From Actinophytocola oryzae (GTDB lineage: Bacteria; Actinomycetota; Actinomycetes; Mycobacteriales; Pseudonocardiaceae): a stretch of 64,000 nucleotides of DNA. Shown in pieces: positions 26,107-34,808 of this stretch. The notes beneath the pieces were generated by a model, which worked only from the letters and a program-made list of their open reading frames with translations, had not been told where the DNA came from and made no database searches. Within the stretch, counting starts at the first letter, position 1. Every line of letters starts with the position of its first letter. The translations under genes and the position numbers were made by a program. The stretch spans positions 186,001-250,000 of the forward strand of contig NZ_SOCP01000006.1 in the NCBI RefSeq assembly GCF_004364325.1. Direction: 5' to 3'.

Positions 26107-27042
26107 GTGACCGTGTTGCCGACCTCGGGGATCCCGTCTGCCACGGCCCCGGGCAGTGGTGGTCCGTTCTCCGGAGAGCGTCTGGCCGAGGCGCTGACCG
26201 GTGTGTGCGCGGTCGCCGGGCTCGACCCGGCGGGTGCCACGCTCATCAAGTGCACGGCCAACGCCGTGTTCCGCCTGGCCAGCGCGCCCGTGGTGGTCCG
26301 CATCGGGGCCTCGACGGCGCTGCGGCACCGGGTCGAGAAGGTCGTCCACGTGGCCACCTGGCTGGCCGAGCACGACGTGCCCGCGGTCCGGCTGCTGCCC
26401 GGGGTGCCCCAGCCGGTCCAGTACGACGGCTACGTGGCCACCATCTGGGAGGCCGTGCCGTCCGGCGGCAAGCGACCGCGGGGCCGTGACCTGGGCAAAC
26501 TCCTGCGCCGCATCCACGACCTGCCGCAGCCCGCGTCCTGGCTGCCGGAGTGGCGGCCGCTCGCCGACGTGCGGGCCCGCATCGGGGAGGCCGACCTCGA
26601 CGCCGCCGACCTGGCGTTCCTCCAGGACCGGTACGACGACGTGGCCGACCAGCTGTCCCATCTGGACTTCCCGTCGCCGCCCTCCCTGGTGCACGGCGAC
26701 GCCCACCTCGGCAACCTCATCGCGAGCCCGGCAGGCCCGGTGCTGTGCGACTTCGACTCGTCCAGCTACGGCCCGCCGGAGTGGGACCTGACGCCGCTCG
26801 CCGTCGGCGTGGTTCGTTTCGGCGAGCCGGCGGGCCGGTACCGCGAGCTGGTCAGGACCTACGGCCTCGACGTGACCCGCTGGTCGGGTTTCGCGGTGCT
26901 GCGTGCCGTTCGTGAGTTGAAGCTGATCACCAGCGTGCTGCCCATCATCGGGAGCAGACCGGAGGTCAGTGCCGAGCTGTTCCGGCGGATGGCGGATGTC
27001 CGTTCGGGTAATACCTCGGCTCGGTGGGCCCGCTACACGTGA
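26107..27042 (+). CDS. aminoglycoside-phosphotransferase-family kinase-like protein
   Basis: 311 residues, GTG start, 10 nt after the XRE gene. APH-fold signatures: catalytic loop LVHGDAHLGNLI and metal-binding LCDFDSSSYGP; a KR-containing N-lobe with VVRIG. The family phosphorylates hydroxyls of antibiotics, choline, homoserine or proteins. The substrate cannot be assigned. Coupling to the XRE regulator is the only context clue. Confidence 0.87.
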   Translation: MTVLPTSGIPSATAPGSGGPFSGERLAEALTGVCAVAGLDPAGATLIKCTANAVFRLASAPVVVRIGASTALRHRVEKVVHVATWLAEHDVPAVRLLPGVPQPVQYDGYVATIWEAVPSGGKRPRGRDLGKLLRRIHDLPQPASWLPEWRPLADVRARIGEADLDAADLAFLQDRYDDVADQLSHLDFPSPPSLVHGDAHLGNLIASPAGPVLCDFDSSSYGPPEWDLTPLAVGVVRFGEPAGRYRELVRTYGLDVTRWSGFAVLRAVRELKLITSVLPIIGSRPEVSAELFRRMADVRSGNTSARWARYT

Positions 27043-27242
27043 CCGGATCGGCCCAACAGCCGTAACACTCCGTCGCCGAATCACGAATCTGAAGTGTGCC
27101 CGGACGGACATCTTCGCACGTCGTAGCGGTTTTTCGGAAGTTTCATTCGTATGGACTACTTATGGGGGTCGCCGTTTTCGGGAAGCGCGCTACGCTGAGT
27201 GGAACTAGCCTCAGTCCGCTCCCCGAACGAGGTGTTCAATCC

Positions 27243-27545
27243 GTGGCTAGGGTGATCAAGAAGTCCAGGAGCGCGCGACGCGCGCTTGATTCGGCACGGA
27301 TTCTCGAGCAGGTCGTCGAGAACCAGCTCCCGCTCGTCGCCCGCCTGCCGGACGGCGGCAGCAGGGTGCGTGCCGCGGACTTCCTAGCCGAGCTGGTGCT
27401 GCTCTCCCAGGCCTACCGCCACCACGCGGCAGGCTGGATCACGCGGCGGGAACTCGAGCGAAGAGGCGATCGGGCCATGCGGCGACTGTCCACCATCCGG
27501 CGCCGTTCACCCCTGTCGTACACGCAGTTCACCGAGCAGGACTGA
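27243..27545 (+). CDS. small basic protein of unknown function
   Basis: 100 residues from GTG 27243 with GAGG 12 nt upstream. Very basic (RVIKKSRSARRALDSARIL at the start; RRELERRGDRAMRRLSTIRRR near the end) and mostly helical. It could bind nucleic acid; no family recognised. The 200-bp gap before it is relatively AT-rich. The longer upstream frame was not adopted since it lacks a ribosome site and typical codon use. Confidence 0.6.
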   Translation: MARVIKKSRSARRALDSARILEQVVENQLPLVARLPDGGSRVRAADFLAELVLLSQAYRHHAAGWITRRELERRGDRAMRRLSTIRRRSPLSYTQFTEQD

Positions 27546-27694
27546 CCATTCGGCGTTGGGGCTATTCCGGATTGCCGCGGGGTCCTGTGACCGCCCACAC
27601 ACCTGCGGTGAGCCGACGAGCGGTCGGTCTGCGTCCGTTCACCGTTCAGTCGAGCCGAACTGTGCCCTGAATCGAGAAAGCCGGGCAACGGACC

Positions 27695-28723
27695 TCAGCT
27701 CACGGGAGTACGCGTGAGCACGACCGCGAACCCGAAGGCCGCGCCCATGACAGCGAGCTCGACGGTCGCCCAGCCGATGAGCGCGGTCCGCTGGTGGCGC
27801 ACGATGCCGGGCATCAGCCGCCACCGGATGTTGGCGCCGAAGACGGCGAGCAGGCCGTAGCAGACGAGCTTGAGGATCACGAGCGTGCCGTAGCCCGTGC
27901 CGAACAGGGTGTCGAAGACGTTCTTGCCCGGCACCGAGCCCAGCTCCACGACCGCGTTGAACAGGCCGGTCGCCGCGACGACGCACAGGCAGACGGTCGC
28001 GAGCGTCGAGAACTTCGGGAGCGCGGTGGACAGCAGCGTCCGGTTCGTGGCCAGCACCACGACGACCGCGCCGAGCCCGCCCGTCCACACGGCCGCGCCG
28101 AGGACGTGCAGCTCCATCGAGATCATCGCGTAGTCCTGCCACCGGAAGTCCGTGGCGTGGCCGGTGACCGGCAGCGGCAGCAGGGCGAACAACGCGACCG
28201 CGGCCCGCAGCTCGGCAGGCACCGCGTCGCCCGCGCGCACGGCCCAGATCGACAGCACGAACGAGATCAGCGCGACGCCGGCGACGAACACGAGCGCCTT
28301 GCCCGCGCTGACCGTCACCACGTAGTCGGCGACGGCGTCGGGCGAGATGCCCGAGCGGTCCTGGTCGGGGTGTACCTCGGCGGTCTGCAGCACGAGTGCG
28401 ACCACGGCGGTCACGGCGAGTGCCAGTGCGCTGAACGCCGCCGCCCGGCGAGCACCGGCGAGCACCGGCGCCGCGACCTTCGGCCTGCCGAGCCCGACGA
28501 GGAAGGGCAGGAGGTTGAGCCCGACGGTCGCCACGGCCGACAGGTCGAACAGCACCCGGGCGATGGGCAACCCGTACCGGACCACCGCGTCCGGCCCCGG
28601 CACCCCTGGGATCTCCGCCACGGGAGTGAGCACGAGACCGACCACGACCGCGGCCAGTGCGGTGCCCACAGCGGCGGCGACCAGGGGCAGCCGGTTGAAC
28701 GCGGTGGTCCGGATCTGGGTCAT
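27695..28723 (-). CDS. copD: copper resistance protein CopD
   Basis: 342 residues, about eight or nine membrane helices. ATG 28723 overlaps the copC stop (ATGA). CopD-domain features: LPVTGHATDFRWQDYAM and MELHVLGAAVWTGGLGA, with conserved His in membrane helices. CopD moves copper across the membrane with CopC and YcnI outside. Third gene of the ycnI-copC-copD operon. Confidence 0.93.
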   Translation of the reverse strand: MTQIRTTAFNRLPLVAAAVGTALAAVVVGLVLTPVAEIPGVPGPDAVVRYGLPIARVLFDLSAVATVGLNLLPFLVGLGRPKVAAPVLAGARRAAAFSALALAVTAVVALVLQTAEVHPDQDRSGISPDAVADYVVTVSAGKALVFVAGVALISFVLSIWAVRAGDAVPAELRAAVALFALLPLPVTGHATDFRWQDYAMISMELHVLGAAVWTGGLGAVVVVLATNRTLLSTALPKFSTLATVCLCVVAATGLFNAVVELGSVPGKNVFDTLFGTGYGTLVILKLVCYGLLAVFGANIRWRLMPGIVRHQRTALIGWATVELAVMGAAFGFAVVLTRTPVS

Positions 28724-29262
28724 TCCGGCTGCTTGCCGCCGATGCGCAGGGCCACGAACAGACCGGCGCCGAGCAGTACGCCCGCACCGACCAGCCACAC
28801 CCAGATCGGCAGGCCGGAGCCCGACGACCCGTCGTCGCCCGTGCCGGGCACCGACGCGGTGTTCTCGCTGGCCTTCGCCGGGGTGCCGTTGCCTGCCTTG
28901 GTGAGCGTGAACGTCACCTTCCCGGAGACGGGGTGCCCGTCGGCGGACACGATCCGGTAGCCGATCGTGTAGACGCCGGTCGGGCCCAGCTCACGCACCG
29001 GTGCGGAGACGACGTTGCTGTCGACGTCCGCCGGGCCGCCCTGCCACTGCTTGCCGTCCGGTCCGGTGACGGCGACGGAGTTGAGCCCCTCGCCCTCCTG
29101 GACCGGCTGGTCGAAGGTCAGCACGACGGTCTGCGGTCCGGCGTCGAGCGAGGAGTTCTCCACCGGGTTGCTGCTGACCAGCGTGTTGTGCGCGGACGCA
29201 GGCGCGGCGAAGGCGAAGAGCGCCAGCCCCGTCATTGTCAGGACGGCAAGCAGCTTCCTCAT
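28720..29262 (-). CDS. copC: copper resistance protein CopC
   Basis: 180 residues. A signal peptide ends at ASA, so the mature protein begins with His (HNTLVSSNPVENS), as needed for the copper brace in CopC proteins. The second copper-site region SADGHPVSGKVTF is present. After the beta-sandwich come a Gly/Ser linker and a C-terminal membrane helix (about 151-173), making a membrane-tethered form typical of actinobacteria. Overlaps both neighbours by 4 nt. Confidence 0.95.
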   Translation of the reverse strand: MRKLLAVLTMTGLALFAFAAPASAHNTLVSSNPVENSSLDAGPQTVVLTFDQPVQEGEGLNSVAVTGPDGKQWQGGPADVDSNVVSAPVRELGPTGVYTIGYRIVSADGHPVSGKVTFTLTKAGNGTPAKASENTASVPGTGDDGSSGSGLPIWVWLVGAGVLLGAGLFVALRIGGKQPE

Positions 29263-30029
29263 GACTGGTCGCCTCGCGCGGCCGTCGCCTTGCGTGCGCG
29301 CAGCGTCGCGCCGATGCCGAAGCCGGCGCCGAGGGCACCGACCACGAGTCCGGCACCGCCCAGCCAGCGGGCCGTGGTGTCGGACGTGCTCGCGGCCTGG
29401 GCCTCGTTCGTGTCGGACGCCATGGCCGCGTTCTCCGGGTCGGCGGCCGGGGCGTCGTCGCCGTGGTGGTCGTCGCCACCCTCGGCGGCCAGCGCGATCA
29501 CCGGTGCCGGGTGCTCCGGCTCCTCCTCGCCCTCCTTGGTCGGCTGGTCCCAGGCGACGACGGTGCCGTCGTCGTAGGTCTGGATCGCAGGCATCATCAG
29601 CTGGTCGGTGTTGTCCGGCAGCGGGCCGACGGACAGCTCGAACTCCTGGAACTCACCGGGGGCGATGCGGGTGCCGCTCGCCGTCCAGACGACCGAACCG
29701 ACGGCCTCCTTGACCTCGGCGTTGTGCACCTTGACCGGCTTGTCCAGGGTGACCTTGTTGATCTGTGCGGTCCAGCCGGGCATCGGCTTGGTCCGCGCGC
29801 CGGAGACGGGGGAGTCGGCGGGGAACTTGACCTCCAGCTTGATGGTGCCCGCGTTCTCCTCCTCGTTCGGCACCCGGAAGGTGATCTTCGTGTAGCCGCC
29901 CTTGGCGGCCGCCTCGCCGAGCACCTTGGCGGTGACGTGGGCGGACGCGAGCCCGCCGGAGAACATGGTGGCCACACCGGCGGCGATGGCGACGATGCCT
30001 GCGCGCGCCATGAAGCGCTTGATGGACAT
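29259..30029 (-). CDS. ycnI: YcnI-family copper-binding protein (DUF1775)
   Basis: 256 residues from ATG 30029 with CAGGAG upstream; a longer frame lacks support. Signal peptide ends ASA, leaving mature N-terminal His (HVTAKVLGEAA), the histidine-brace position of YcnI. The DUF1775 domain runs to about residue 165 (KITFRVPNEEENAGT, PMPGWTAQ, GSVVWTASGTRI). A His/Asp-rich segment (DDHHGDD) and a C-terminal membrane helix follow. Probably a copper metallochaperone. Confidence 0.94.
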   Translation of the reverse strand: MSIKRFMARAGIVAIAAGVATMFSGGLASAHVTAKVLGEAAAKGGYTKITFRVPNEEENAGTIKLEVKFPADSPVSGARTKPMPGWTAQINKVTLDKPVKVHNAEVKEAVGSVVWTASGTRIAPGEFQEFELSVGPLPDNTDQLMMPAIQTYDDGTVVAWDQPTKEGEEEPEHPAPVIALAAEGGDDHHGDDAPAADPENAAMASDTNEAQAASTSDTTARWLGGAGLVVGALGAGFGIGATLRARKATAARGDQS

Positions 30030-30099
30030 GTGAGTACTTGCTCCTGAGAGTTGGGGGATTCGCCGGTACGCATCCGGCGTCCGGCATTCGGGGGGTTTC

Positions 30100-30645
30100 T
30101 CAGGAGTGGACCGGCGGCCCCCGCCGCCCGCAGACCCGCCGGAACAGGACCTCCAGCAGCTCACCCGGCCGTGCGGGGGCGGAGTTCCCGGCGGTGGCGG
30201 CGAGCGGTGGCACCGGTCCCGCGGCGAGGATGCGCAGTCGGCCGAGCAGCCAGCCGATCGCGGACGTGACCGCGGCGAGCGCGAACCCGGCCCTGGTCAG
30301 CAGCAACGCGGTGACGATCGTGGCGACGGCGTGCGTGCCGAACATGGTCCAGCCGTCGAAGGTCGCCGTTGTCTCGCCGTGTCCGCTGGCGATCTCGTTC
30401 AGCAGCATGTGCTGGCAGGCCTGGGTGAGCCCCAGTACGGCGACGAGCGCGGGCGTGCCGCCGCGGCGGGTGATCGACATGCCGCCCCAGGAGAGCAGCG
30501 TGGCGAGCAGGATCGTGAACCCGGAATCGGCGACCGCGCCACCGGCGAGACCGTGCGCGGCGATGGCCAGAGCGGCCGAGCAACCGGCGAGCAGGAGCCC
30601 GCGAACGCCGTCGGCGTCGCCAGTCCTCGCTCGTCTACCGCTCAC
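30100..30645 (-). CDS. integral membrane protein of copper locus
   Basis: 181 residues, GTG 30645, four or five membrane helices. Notable polar residues inside or near helices: LTQACQHMLLNEIASGHGE and MFGTHAVATIV, potential metal ligands. It is 70 bp upstream of ycnI on the same strand and likely begins the copper transcript. TACTCT at 30654-30659 on the minus strand would be the -10 of a nearly leaderless mRNA. No named family recalled. Confidence 0.75.
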   Translation of the reverse strand: MSGRRARTGDADGVRGLLLAGCSAALAIAAHGLAGGAVADSGFTILLATLLSWGGMSITRRGGTPALVAVLGLTQACQHMLLNEIASGHGETTATFDGWTMFGTHAVATIVTALLLTRAGFALAAVTSAIGWLLGRLRILAAGPVPPLAATAGNSAPARPGELLEVLFRRVCGRRGPPVHS

Positions 30646-30668
30646 GCCTCACAAGAGTAGGGCGCCGG

Positions 30669-31031
30669 TCAACGGGCGTCATATACCGCGCGTGCGTCCA
30701 TTACGCCCGGCATGCGTGACTCGAGCAGGTCGACCAGCTCCAGGAGCTTCTCGGCGACCTCCCGGCCGACCGGGGTGAGGCTGTACTCGACGTGCGGCGG
30801 GATCGTCGGACGGGCCTCACGCAGGACGAGACCGTCCCGTTCGAGAGCCTGCAGTGTCTGGCTGAGCATCTTCTCGCTGATGCCGTCCACGCGGCGCCGC
30901 AACGCGTTGAACCTGGTCATGCCGTCGAGGAGCGCGACCATCGCCAGGCCGCCCCACCGGCCGGTCACGTGTTCCATGGTCTCGCGTGAGGTGCAGTTCC
31001 TCGCGAACACGTCGAACACCAGCTCGTCCAC
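30669..31031 (-). CDS. HxlR-family winged-helix regulator
   Basis: 120 residues, GTG start after AGAGG. HxlR signature: CTSRETMEHVTGRWGGLAMV with the sensing Cys13, then RFNALRRRVDGISEKML and LTPVGREVAEKL. HxlR regulators such as YodB and QorR respond to quinones, diamide or aldehydes through the N-terminal Cys. It is divergent from a quinone-reductase-like gene, the same pairing as ytfH (qorR)/ytfG (qorB) in E. coli. Confidence 0.95.
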   Translation of the reverse strand: MDELVFDVFARNCTSRETMEHVTGRWGGLAMVALLDGMTRFNALRRRVDGISEKMLSQTLQALERDGLVLREARPTIPPHVEYSLTPVGREVAEKLLELVDLLESRMPGVMDARAVYDAR

Positions 31032-31042
31032 ACCTCTATGGT

Positions 31043-31075
31043 AGTACTAACCAAGGGAAAGTACTAACCAAGGGA
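31043..31075. promoter_or_regulatory. tandem HxlR operator
   Basis: The 16-mer AGTACTAACCAAGGGA occurs twice, at 31043-31058 and 31060-31075, one turn and a half apart (17-bp period). Because AGTACT is self-complementary, AGTACT-N11-AGTACT is also an inverted repeat. It covers the likely -35 (TTGGTT) and -10 (TAGTAC) of the hxlR gene on the minus strand and ends 10 bp before the divergent start. A strong operator candidate for the adjacent HxlR protein. Confidence 0.75.
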
Positions 31076-31085
31076 GAGTGATTGC

Positions 31086-31919
31086 ATGATCGTCGTCACC
31101 GCGGCGTCGGGGCAGCTCGGCCGCCACGTGCTCGACGGACTGCGCGCGAAGGGCGTCGAGTTCGTCGCGGGCGTCCGGGACACGGCCGTAGACCTCGGCG
31201 TGGAGACGAGGGAGCTGGACTACGACCGGCCGTCGACCATCGAGAAGGCGCTCGACGGTGCCGACCAGGTCCTGTTCATCTCCGGCAACGAGCCGGGCAG
31301 GAGGGTGCCCCAGCACACCGCGGTCGTCGACGCGGCGAAGAAGGCCGGGGTGCGCCACATCGTGTACACCAGCGCCCCGCACGCCGACTCGACTCCGCTG
31401 GTCCTCGCGCCGGAACACCGGGCGACCGAGGAGGCCATCCTCGCGAGCGGGCTGCCGTACACGTTCCTGCGCAACGGCTGGTACCACGAGAACTACCTGG
31501 ACAAGATCACCACCGCGGCCGAGACCGGCGAGATCGTCGGCGCCACCGGCGACGGGCGGATCGCCTCGGCGGCACGCAGGGACTTCGCCGACGCCGCGGT
31601 CACGGTGCTCACCGAGCCGGGGCACGAGAACAAGGTCTACGAGCTGACGGGCGACGTGGCGTGGACGTTCGCCGAGTTCGCCGACGAGGTCGCGAAGGTC
31701 GCGGGCCGCCCCGTCACCTACCGGGACCTGACGGTCGAGGAACTCCAGCAGTACCTCGTCTCGCTGGGCACGCCGCCCGAGGTCGCCGGGTTCGTCGCCG
31801 CCATCGACGGCGACATCGCGGCGGGCCTGCTCGGGCACACCCCGGGTGACCTGCGGACCCTGATCGGCCGGCCGACGACGCCAGTGAGCGAGACGATCAG
31901 GGAGACCCTCAGGGCCTAG
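31086..31919 (+). CDS. NmrA-family NAD(P)H:quinone oxidoreductase (QorB-like)
   Basis: 277 residues from ATG 31086 behind GGGAG. Starts MIVVTAASGQLGRHV (nucleotide-binding GxxGxxG), with HIVYTSAPHAD and FLRNGWYHENYLD typical of YtfG/QorB and PCBER-like NmrA proteins. It reduces quinones with NAD(P)H. Divergent from the HxlR regulator, with the operator between them. Its TAG stop lies within the terminal inverted repeat of the 170-bp element that follows. Confidence 0.93.
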   Translation: MIVVTAASGQLGRHVLDGLRAKGVEFVAGVRDTAVDLGVETRELDYDRPSTIEKALDGADQVLFISGNEPGRRVPQHTAVVDAAKKAGVRHIVYTSAPHADSTPLVLAPEHRATEEAILASGLPYTFLRNGWYHENYLDKITTAAETGEIVGATGDGRIASAARRDFADAAVTVLTEPGHENKVYELTGDVAWTFAEFADEVAKVAGRPVTYRDLTVEELQQYLVSLGTPPEVAGFVAAIDGDIAAGLLGHTPGDLRTLIGRPTTPVSETIRETLRA

Positions 31920-32085
31920 TGCCGTGTCCAGGTGGGGAGGGTCGTTTATCCGTGGATCCAGGTGGTCGCTGGCAAGGCGCCGGGAAGCCGCTCGTACCGG
32001 GTTGTACTCGGGCTTTCCGGCAACGCCGCCAGCGGCCGCCTGGGCCGCGGAGAAACGTGCCCTCCTCGCCTGGACGCGGCACTAG
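31916..32085. mobile_element. 170-bp palindromic MITE-like element
   Basis: Ends CTAGTGCCGTGTCCAGG (31916-31932) and CCTGGACGCGGCACTAG (32069-32085) are inverted copies with one mismatch. The complementarity carries on inward: blocks such as GGTGGTCGCTGGC/GCCAGCGGCCGCC and GGGAAGCC/GGCTTTCC pair, so the whole element is one imperfect palindrome with arms of about 85 nt, roughly 75-80% complementary, centred near 32000. CTAG at both ends could be a 4-bp target duplication (YTAR type, as for IS5-group elements) or part of the repeats. It encodes nothing convincing. It lies between a stop codon and the next start. Confidence 0.75.
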
Positions 32086-32096
32086 CATCGGAGGCC

Positions 32097-34808
32097 GTGG
32101 ACCTACAGCGCAGGTTGGTCGAGACCGTGTCCGGCGACGTCGGCTTCGACGCGGCCACGAGAGCGCTGTTCACCATGGACGCCTCCAACTACCGGCAGGT
32201 CCCGGTCGCGGTGGTGCGTCCGGACACGGTCGACGACGTGGTCGCCGCGGTGACCGCCGCCCGCGAGTTCGACGTGCCGGTCGTGCCTCGTGGTGGCGGC
32301 ACCAGCCTGGCGGGCAACGCGACGGGTGGCGGCCTGGTGCTGGACCTGACCCGCCTGGACCGCATGGAGATCGACCCGCCGACGCGAACGGCGTACGTGG
32401 AGCCGGGCGTGGTGCTGGACGACCTGAAGGCGGCGGCCGCGCCGCACGGCCTGACGTTCGGCCCGGACCCGTCGACGCACAGCCGCTGCACGCTCGGCGG
32501 CATGATCGGCAACAACTCGTGCGGCTCGCACTCGGTCGCGTGGGGCACGACGCTGGACAACGTCGTGTCCCTCGACGTACTGCGGTACGACGGCACCCGC
32601 ATGACCGTCGGCGCAGGCGACCTCCCGCCGGAGCTGGCCACGCTCGTCGACGAGAACCTGGCCGTACTGCGCAGGGAGCTGGGCCGGTTCGGCCGTCAGG
32701 TGTCCGGCTACCCGCTCCACCGGCTGCTGCCGGAGAACGGCCGCGACCTGGCGAAGGCGTTGGTCGGCACTGAGGGCACGTGTGTGACGGTGTTGGGCGC
32801 ACGGGTCCGCCTGGTCCCGCTGCCTGCCGAGAAGGTGTTGCTGGTACTGGGTTTCGCGGACGACGTCGCCGCGGCGGACGCGGTGCCCGCGATCCTGCCG
32901 CACGGACCGCTGACCGTGGAGAGCATGGACGAGCGGATCGTCGCGCTGCGTGCTCTGCGCAACCCGGAGCCACCGCCGGCGTTGCCGGAAGGCGGCGCGT
33001 GGCTGTTCGTCGAGGTGGACGGAACCGAGGCGGCGCGGACGATCGCGGCTGCCGTCGACGTGCCGCACGCCGTGTTCACCGAGGCTTCCCGGCAGCGCGA
33101 GCTGTGGCGCCTGCGTGAGGAGGGCTCCGGCATCTCGACCCGCATGGCCGACGGAGCGGAGGCGTGGCCGGGCTGGGAGGACACTGCGGTGCCGCCGGAA
33201 CGACTTGGCGCCTACCTCCGCGACCTGCGTGCGCTGCTGGCCGAGCACGATCTGCGTGGCATCCCTTACGGCCACTTCGGGGAGGGTTGCGTCCACATCC
33301 GCATCGACTTCGACCTGGTGCACGCCGCCGGTGTGGCGAGGTTCCGCGCCTTCCTGGAGGCGGGCGCCGACCTGGTGGTCCGACACGGCGGCACCCTGTC
33401 CGGCGAGCACGGCGACGGCCAGGTGCGGGCGGAGTTGTTGCCGCGCATGTACTCCCCGGCGGTGATGAGGCTGTTCGCGAGGTTCAAGGCGTTCTGGGAC
33501 CCCGGCAACCGGATGAACCCCGGCATGGTCGTCGAGCCGTACCGCGTCGACGAGAACCTGCGCTTCGTGCCGCTGATGCCCACCCGCACGGCCTTCACCT
33601 ACCCACACGACGACGGCGACTTCGGCCAGGCGGCACGCAGGTGCGTCGGGGTGGCGAAGTGCCGCAACCACAGTGGTTCGGTGATGTGCCCGAGCTTCCA
33701 GGTGACGGGCGAGGAGAAGCACTCGACGCGGGGCCGCGCGCGGCTGCTGTACGAGATGCTGGCGGGCGAGGTGATCACGGACGGCTGGCGTTCCACGGAG
33801 GTGCGGGACGCGCTGGACCTGTGCCTGTCGTGCAAGGGGTGCAGGAGCGACTGCCCGGTGAACGTGGACATGGCCACGTACAAGGCCGAGTTCCTGCACC
33901 ACCACTACCGGCGGCGCGTGCGTCCGGCGTCGCACTACTCGATGGGCTGGCTGCCGCTGTGGCTGCGGGTGGCGTCGCGCATGCCCGCGTTGGCGAACAG
34001 GACGATGGCGTCGCCTCGGCTGTCGAAACTGCTCAAACGGCTGGGTGGCATTGCTCCGCAACGAGATCTGCCGAGTGTGGCCCCCGAACCGTTCACCACG
34101 TGGTTGCGCGGGAACCCGGGGACCGGCGGCGAACCGGTGGTGTTGTGGCCGGACACGTTCACCAACTTCTTCTCCCCGTCGGTGGGCGTGGCCGCGGTCA
34201 AGGTGCTCCGGGCGGCGGGTTTCGACCCGGTGCTGCCGGCAAAGTCGGTGTGCTGCGGCCTGACCTGGGTGTCCACGGGGCAGCTCACGGTGGCCCGCGG
34301 GGTGATGCGGCGAACGCTGAAGGTCCTGGCGCCACACAAGGACCTCCCGATCGTCGGCCTGGAGCCGAGCTGTCTGTCCGCGCTGACGGAGGACCTGCCG
34401 AACCTGACGGGGGAGAAGCTGAATGCCTTCACCCTGGCCGGTTTCCTGGAGGCTCATGCTCCACAGTGGACGCCGCCGCGCGTGGAGCGGGAGGCGATCA
34501 CCCAGGTGCACTGCCACCAGCACGCGACGCTGGGCTTCACGCCGGAGGCGAAGCTGATGGAGAGAGCGGGTGTGCGGAACTCCCGTCTGCCAGCGGGATG
34601 CTGCGGCCTGGCAGGCAACTTCGGGTTCGAGCGGGAGCACTACGCGGTCTCGCAGGCGCTGGCGGAACAGACGTTGCTGCCCGCGATCCGGGAGGCGGCG
34701 CCGGACACCGTGGTGATAGCGGACGGCTTCAGCTGCAGAACCCAGGTGGCGCAGGGAAGCGCGCGCCGGGCCGTACACCTAGCGGAGGTACTTGCCGAGG
34801 GTCTGTAG
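32097..34808 (+). CDS. FAD/Fe-S dehydrogenase (glycolate/D-lactate dehydrogenase type)
   Basis: 903 residues from GTG 32097. A frame extension to 31932 would translate the palindromic element and was rejected; GGAGG sits close before the GTG. Order: FAD_binding_4 (VPRGGGTSLAGNATGGG, GGMIGNNSCGSHS), FAD-oxidase C-terminal domain (SGEHGDGQVRAELLPRMY), 4Fe-4S ferredoxin-type region (CRNHSGSVMCPSF and CLSCKGCRSDCPVNV), then CCG domains (SVCCGLTWVSTGQL and AGCCGLAGNFGFE). This single-chain Dld2/GlcD-GlcF fusion oxidises 2-hydroxyacids and passes electrons via Fe-S centres to the membrane. The convergent kinase gene overlaps the end by 30 nt. Confidence 0.92.
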   Translation: MDLQRRLVETVSGDVGFDAATRALFTMDASNYRQVPVAVVRPDTVDDVVAAVTAAREFDVPVVPRGGGTSLAGNATGGGLVLDLTRLDRMEIDPPTRTAYVEPGVVLDDLKAAAAPHGLTFGPDPSTHSRCTLGGMIGNNSCGSHSVAWGTTLDNVVSLDVLRYDGTRMTVGAGDLPPELATLVDENLAVLRRELGRFGRQVSGYPLHRLLPENGRDLAKALVGTEGTCVTVLGARVRLVPLPAEKVLLVLGFADDVAAADAVPAILPHGPLTVESMDERIVALRALRNPEPPPALPEGGAWLFVEVDGTEAARTIAAAVDVPHAVFTEASRQRELWRLREEGSGISTRMADGAEAWPGWEDTAVPPERLGAYLRDLRALLAEHDLRGIPYGHFGEGCVHIRIDFDLVHAAGVARFRAFLEAGADLVVRHGGTLSGEHGDGQVRAELLPRMYSPAVMRLFARFKAFWDPGNRMNPGMVVEPYRVDENLRFVPLMPTRTAFTYPHDDGDFGQAARRCVGVAKCRNHSGSVMCPSFQVTGEEKHSTRGRARLLYEMLAGEVITDGWRSTEVRDALDLCLSCKGCRSDCPVNVDMATYKAEFLHHHYRRRVRPASHYSMGWLPLWLRVASRMPALANRTMASPRLSKLLKRLGGIAPQRDLPSVAPEPFTTWLRGNPGTGGEPVVLWPDTFTNFFSPSVGVAAVKVLRAAGFDPVLPAKSVCCGLTWVSTGQLTVARGVMRRTLKVLAPHKDLPIVGLEPSCLSALTEDLPNLTGEKLNAFTLAGFLEAHAPQWTPPRVEREAITQVHCHQHATLGFTPEAKLMERAGVRNSRLPAGCCGLAGNFGFEREHYAVSQALAEQTLLPAIREAAPDTVVIADGFSCRTQVAQGSARRAVHLAEVLAEGL

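Noticed and set aside
30061..30079. CGCCGG...CCGGCG near the 5' end of the copper operon
   Set aside because: Only 6 bp and common in such GC-rich DNA; not called a terminator.
31932..32096. N-terminal extension of the FAD/Fe-S dehydrogenase
   Set aside because: It would translate the right and left arms of the 170-bp palindrome; family members start near the GTG at 32097.
32103..34778. 891-residue open frame on the minus strand
   Set aside because: Complete antisense shadow of the FAD/Fe-S dehydrogenase; Arg/His/Gln-rich with no domain, a usual effect of high third-position GC.
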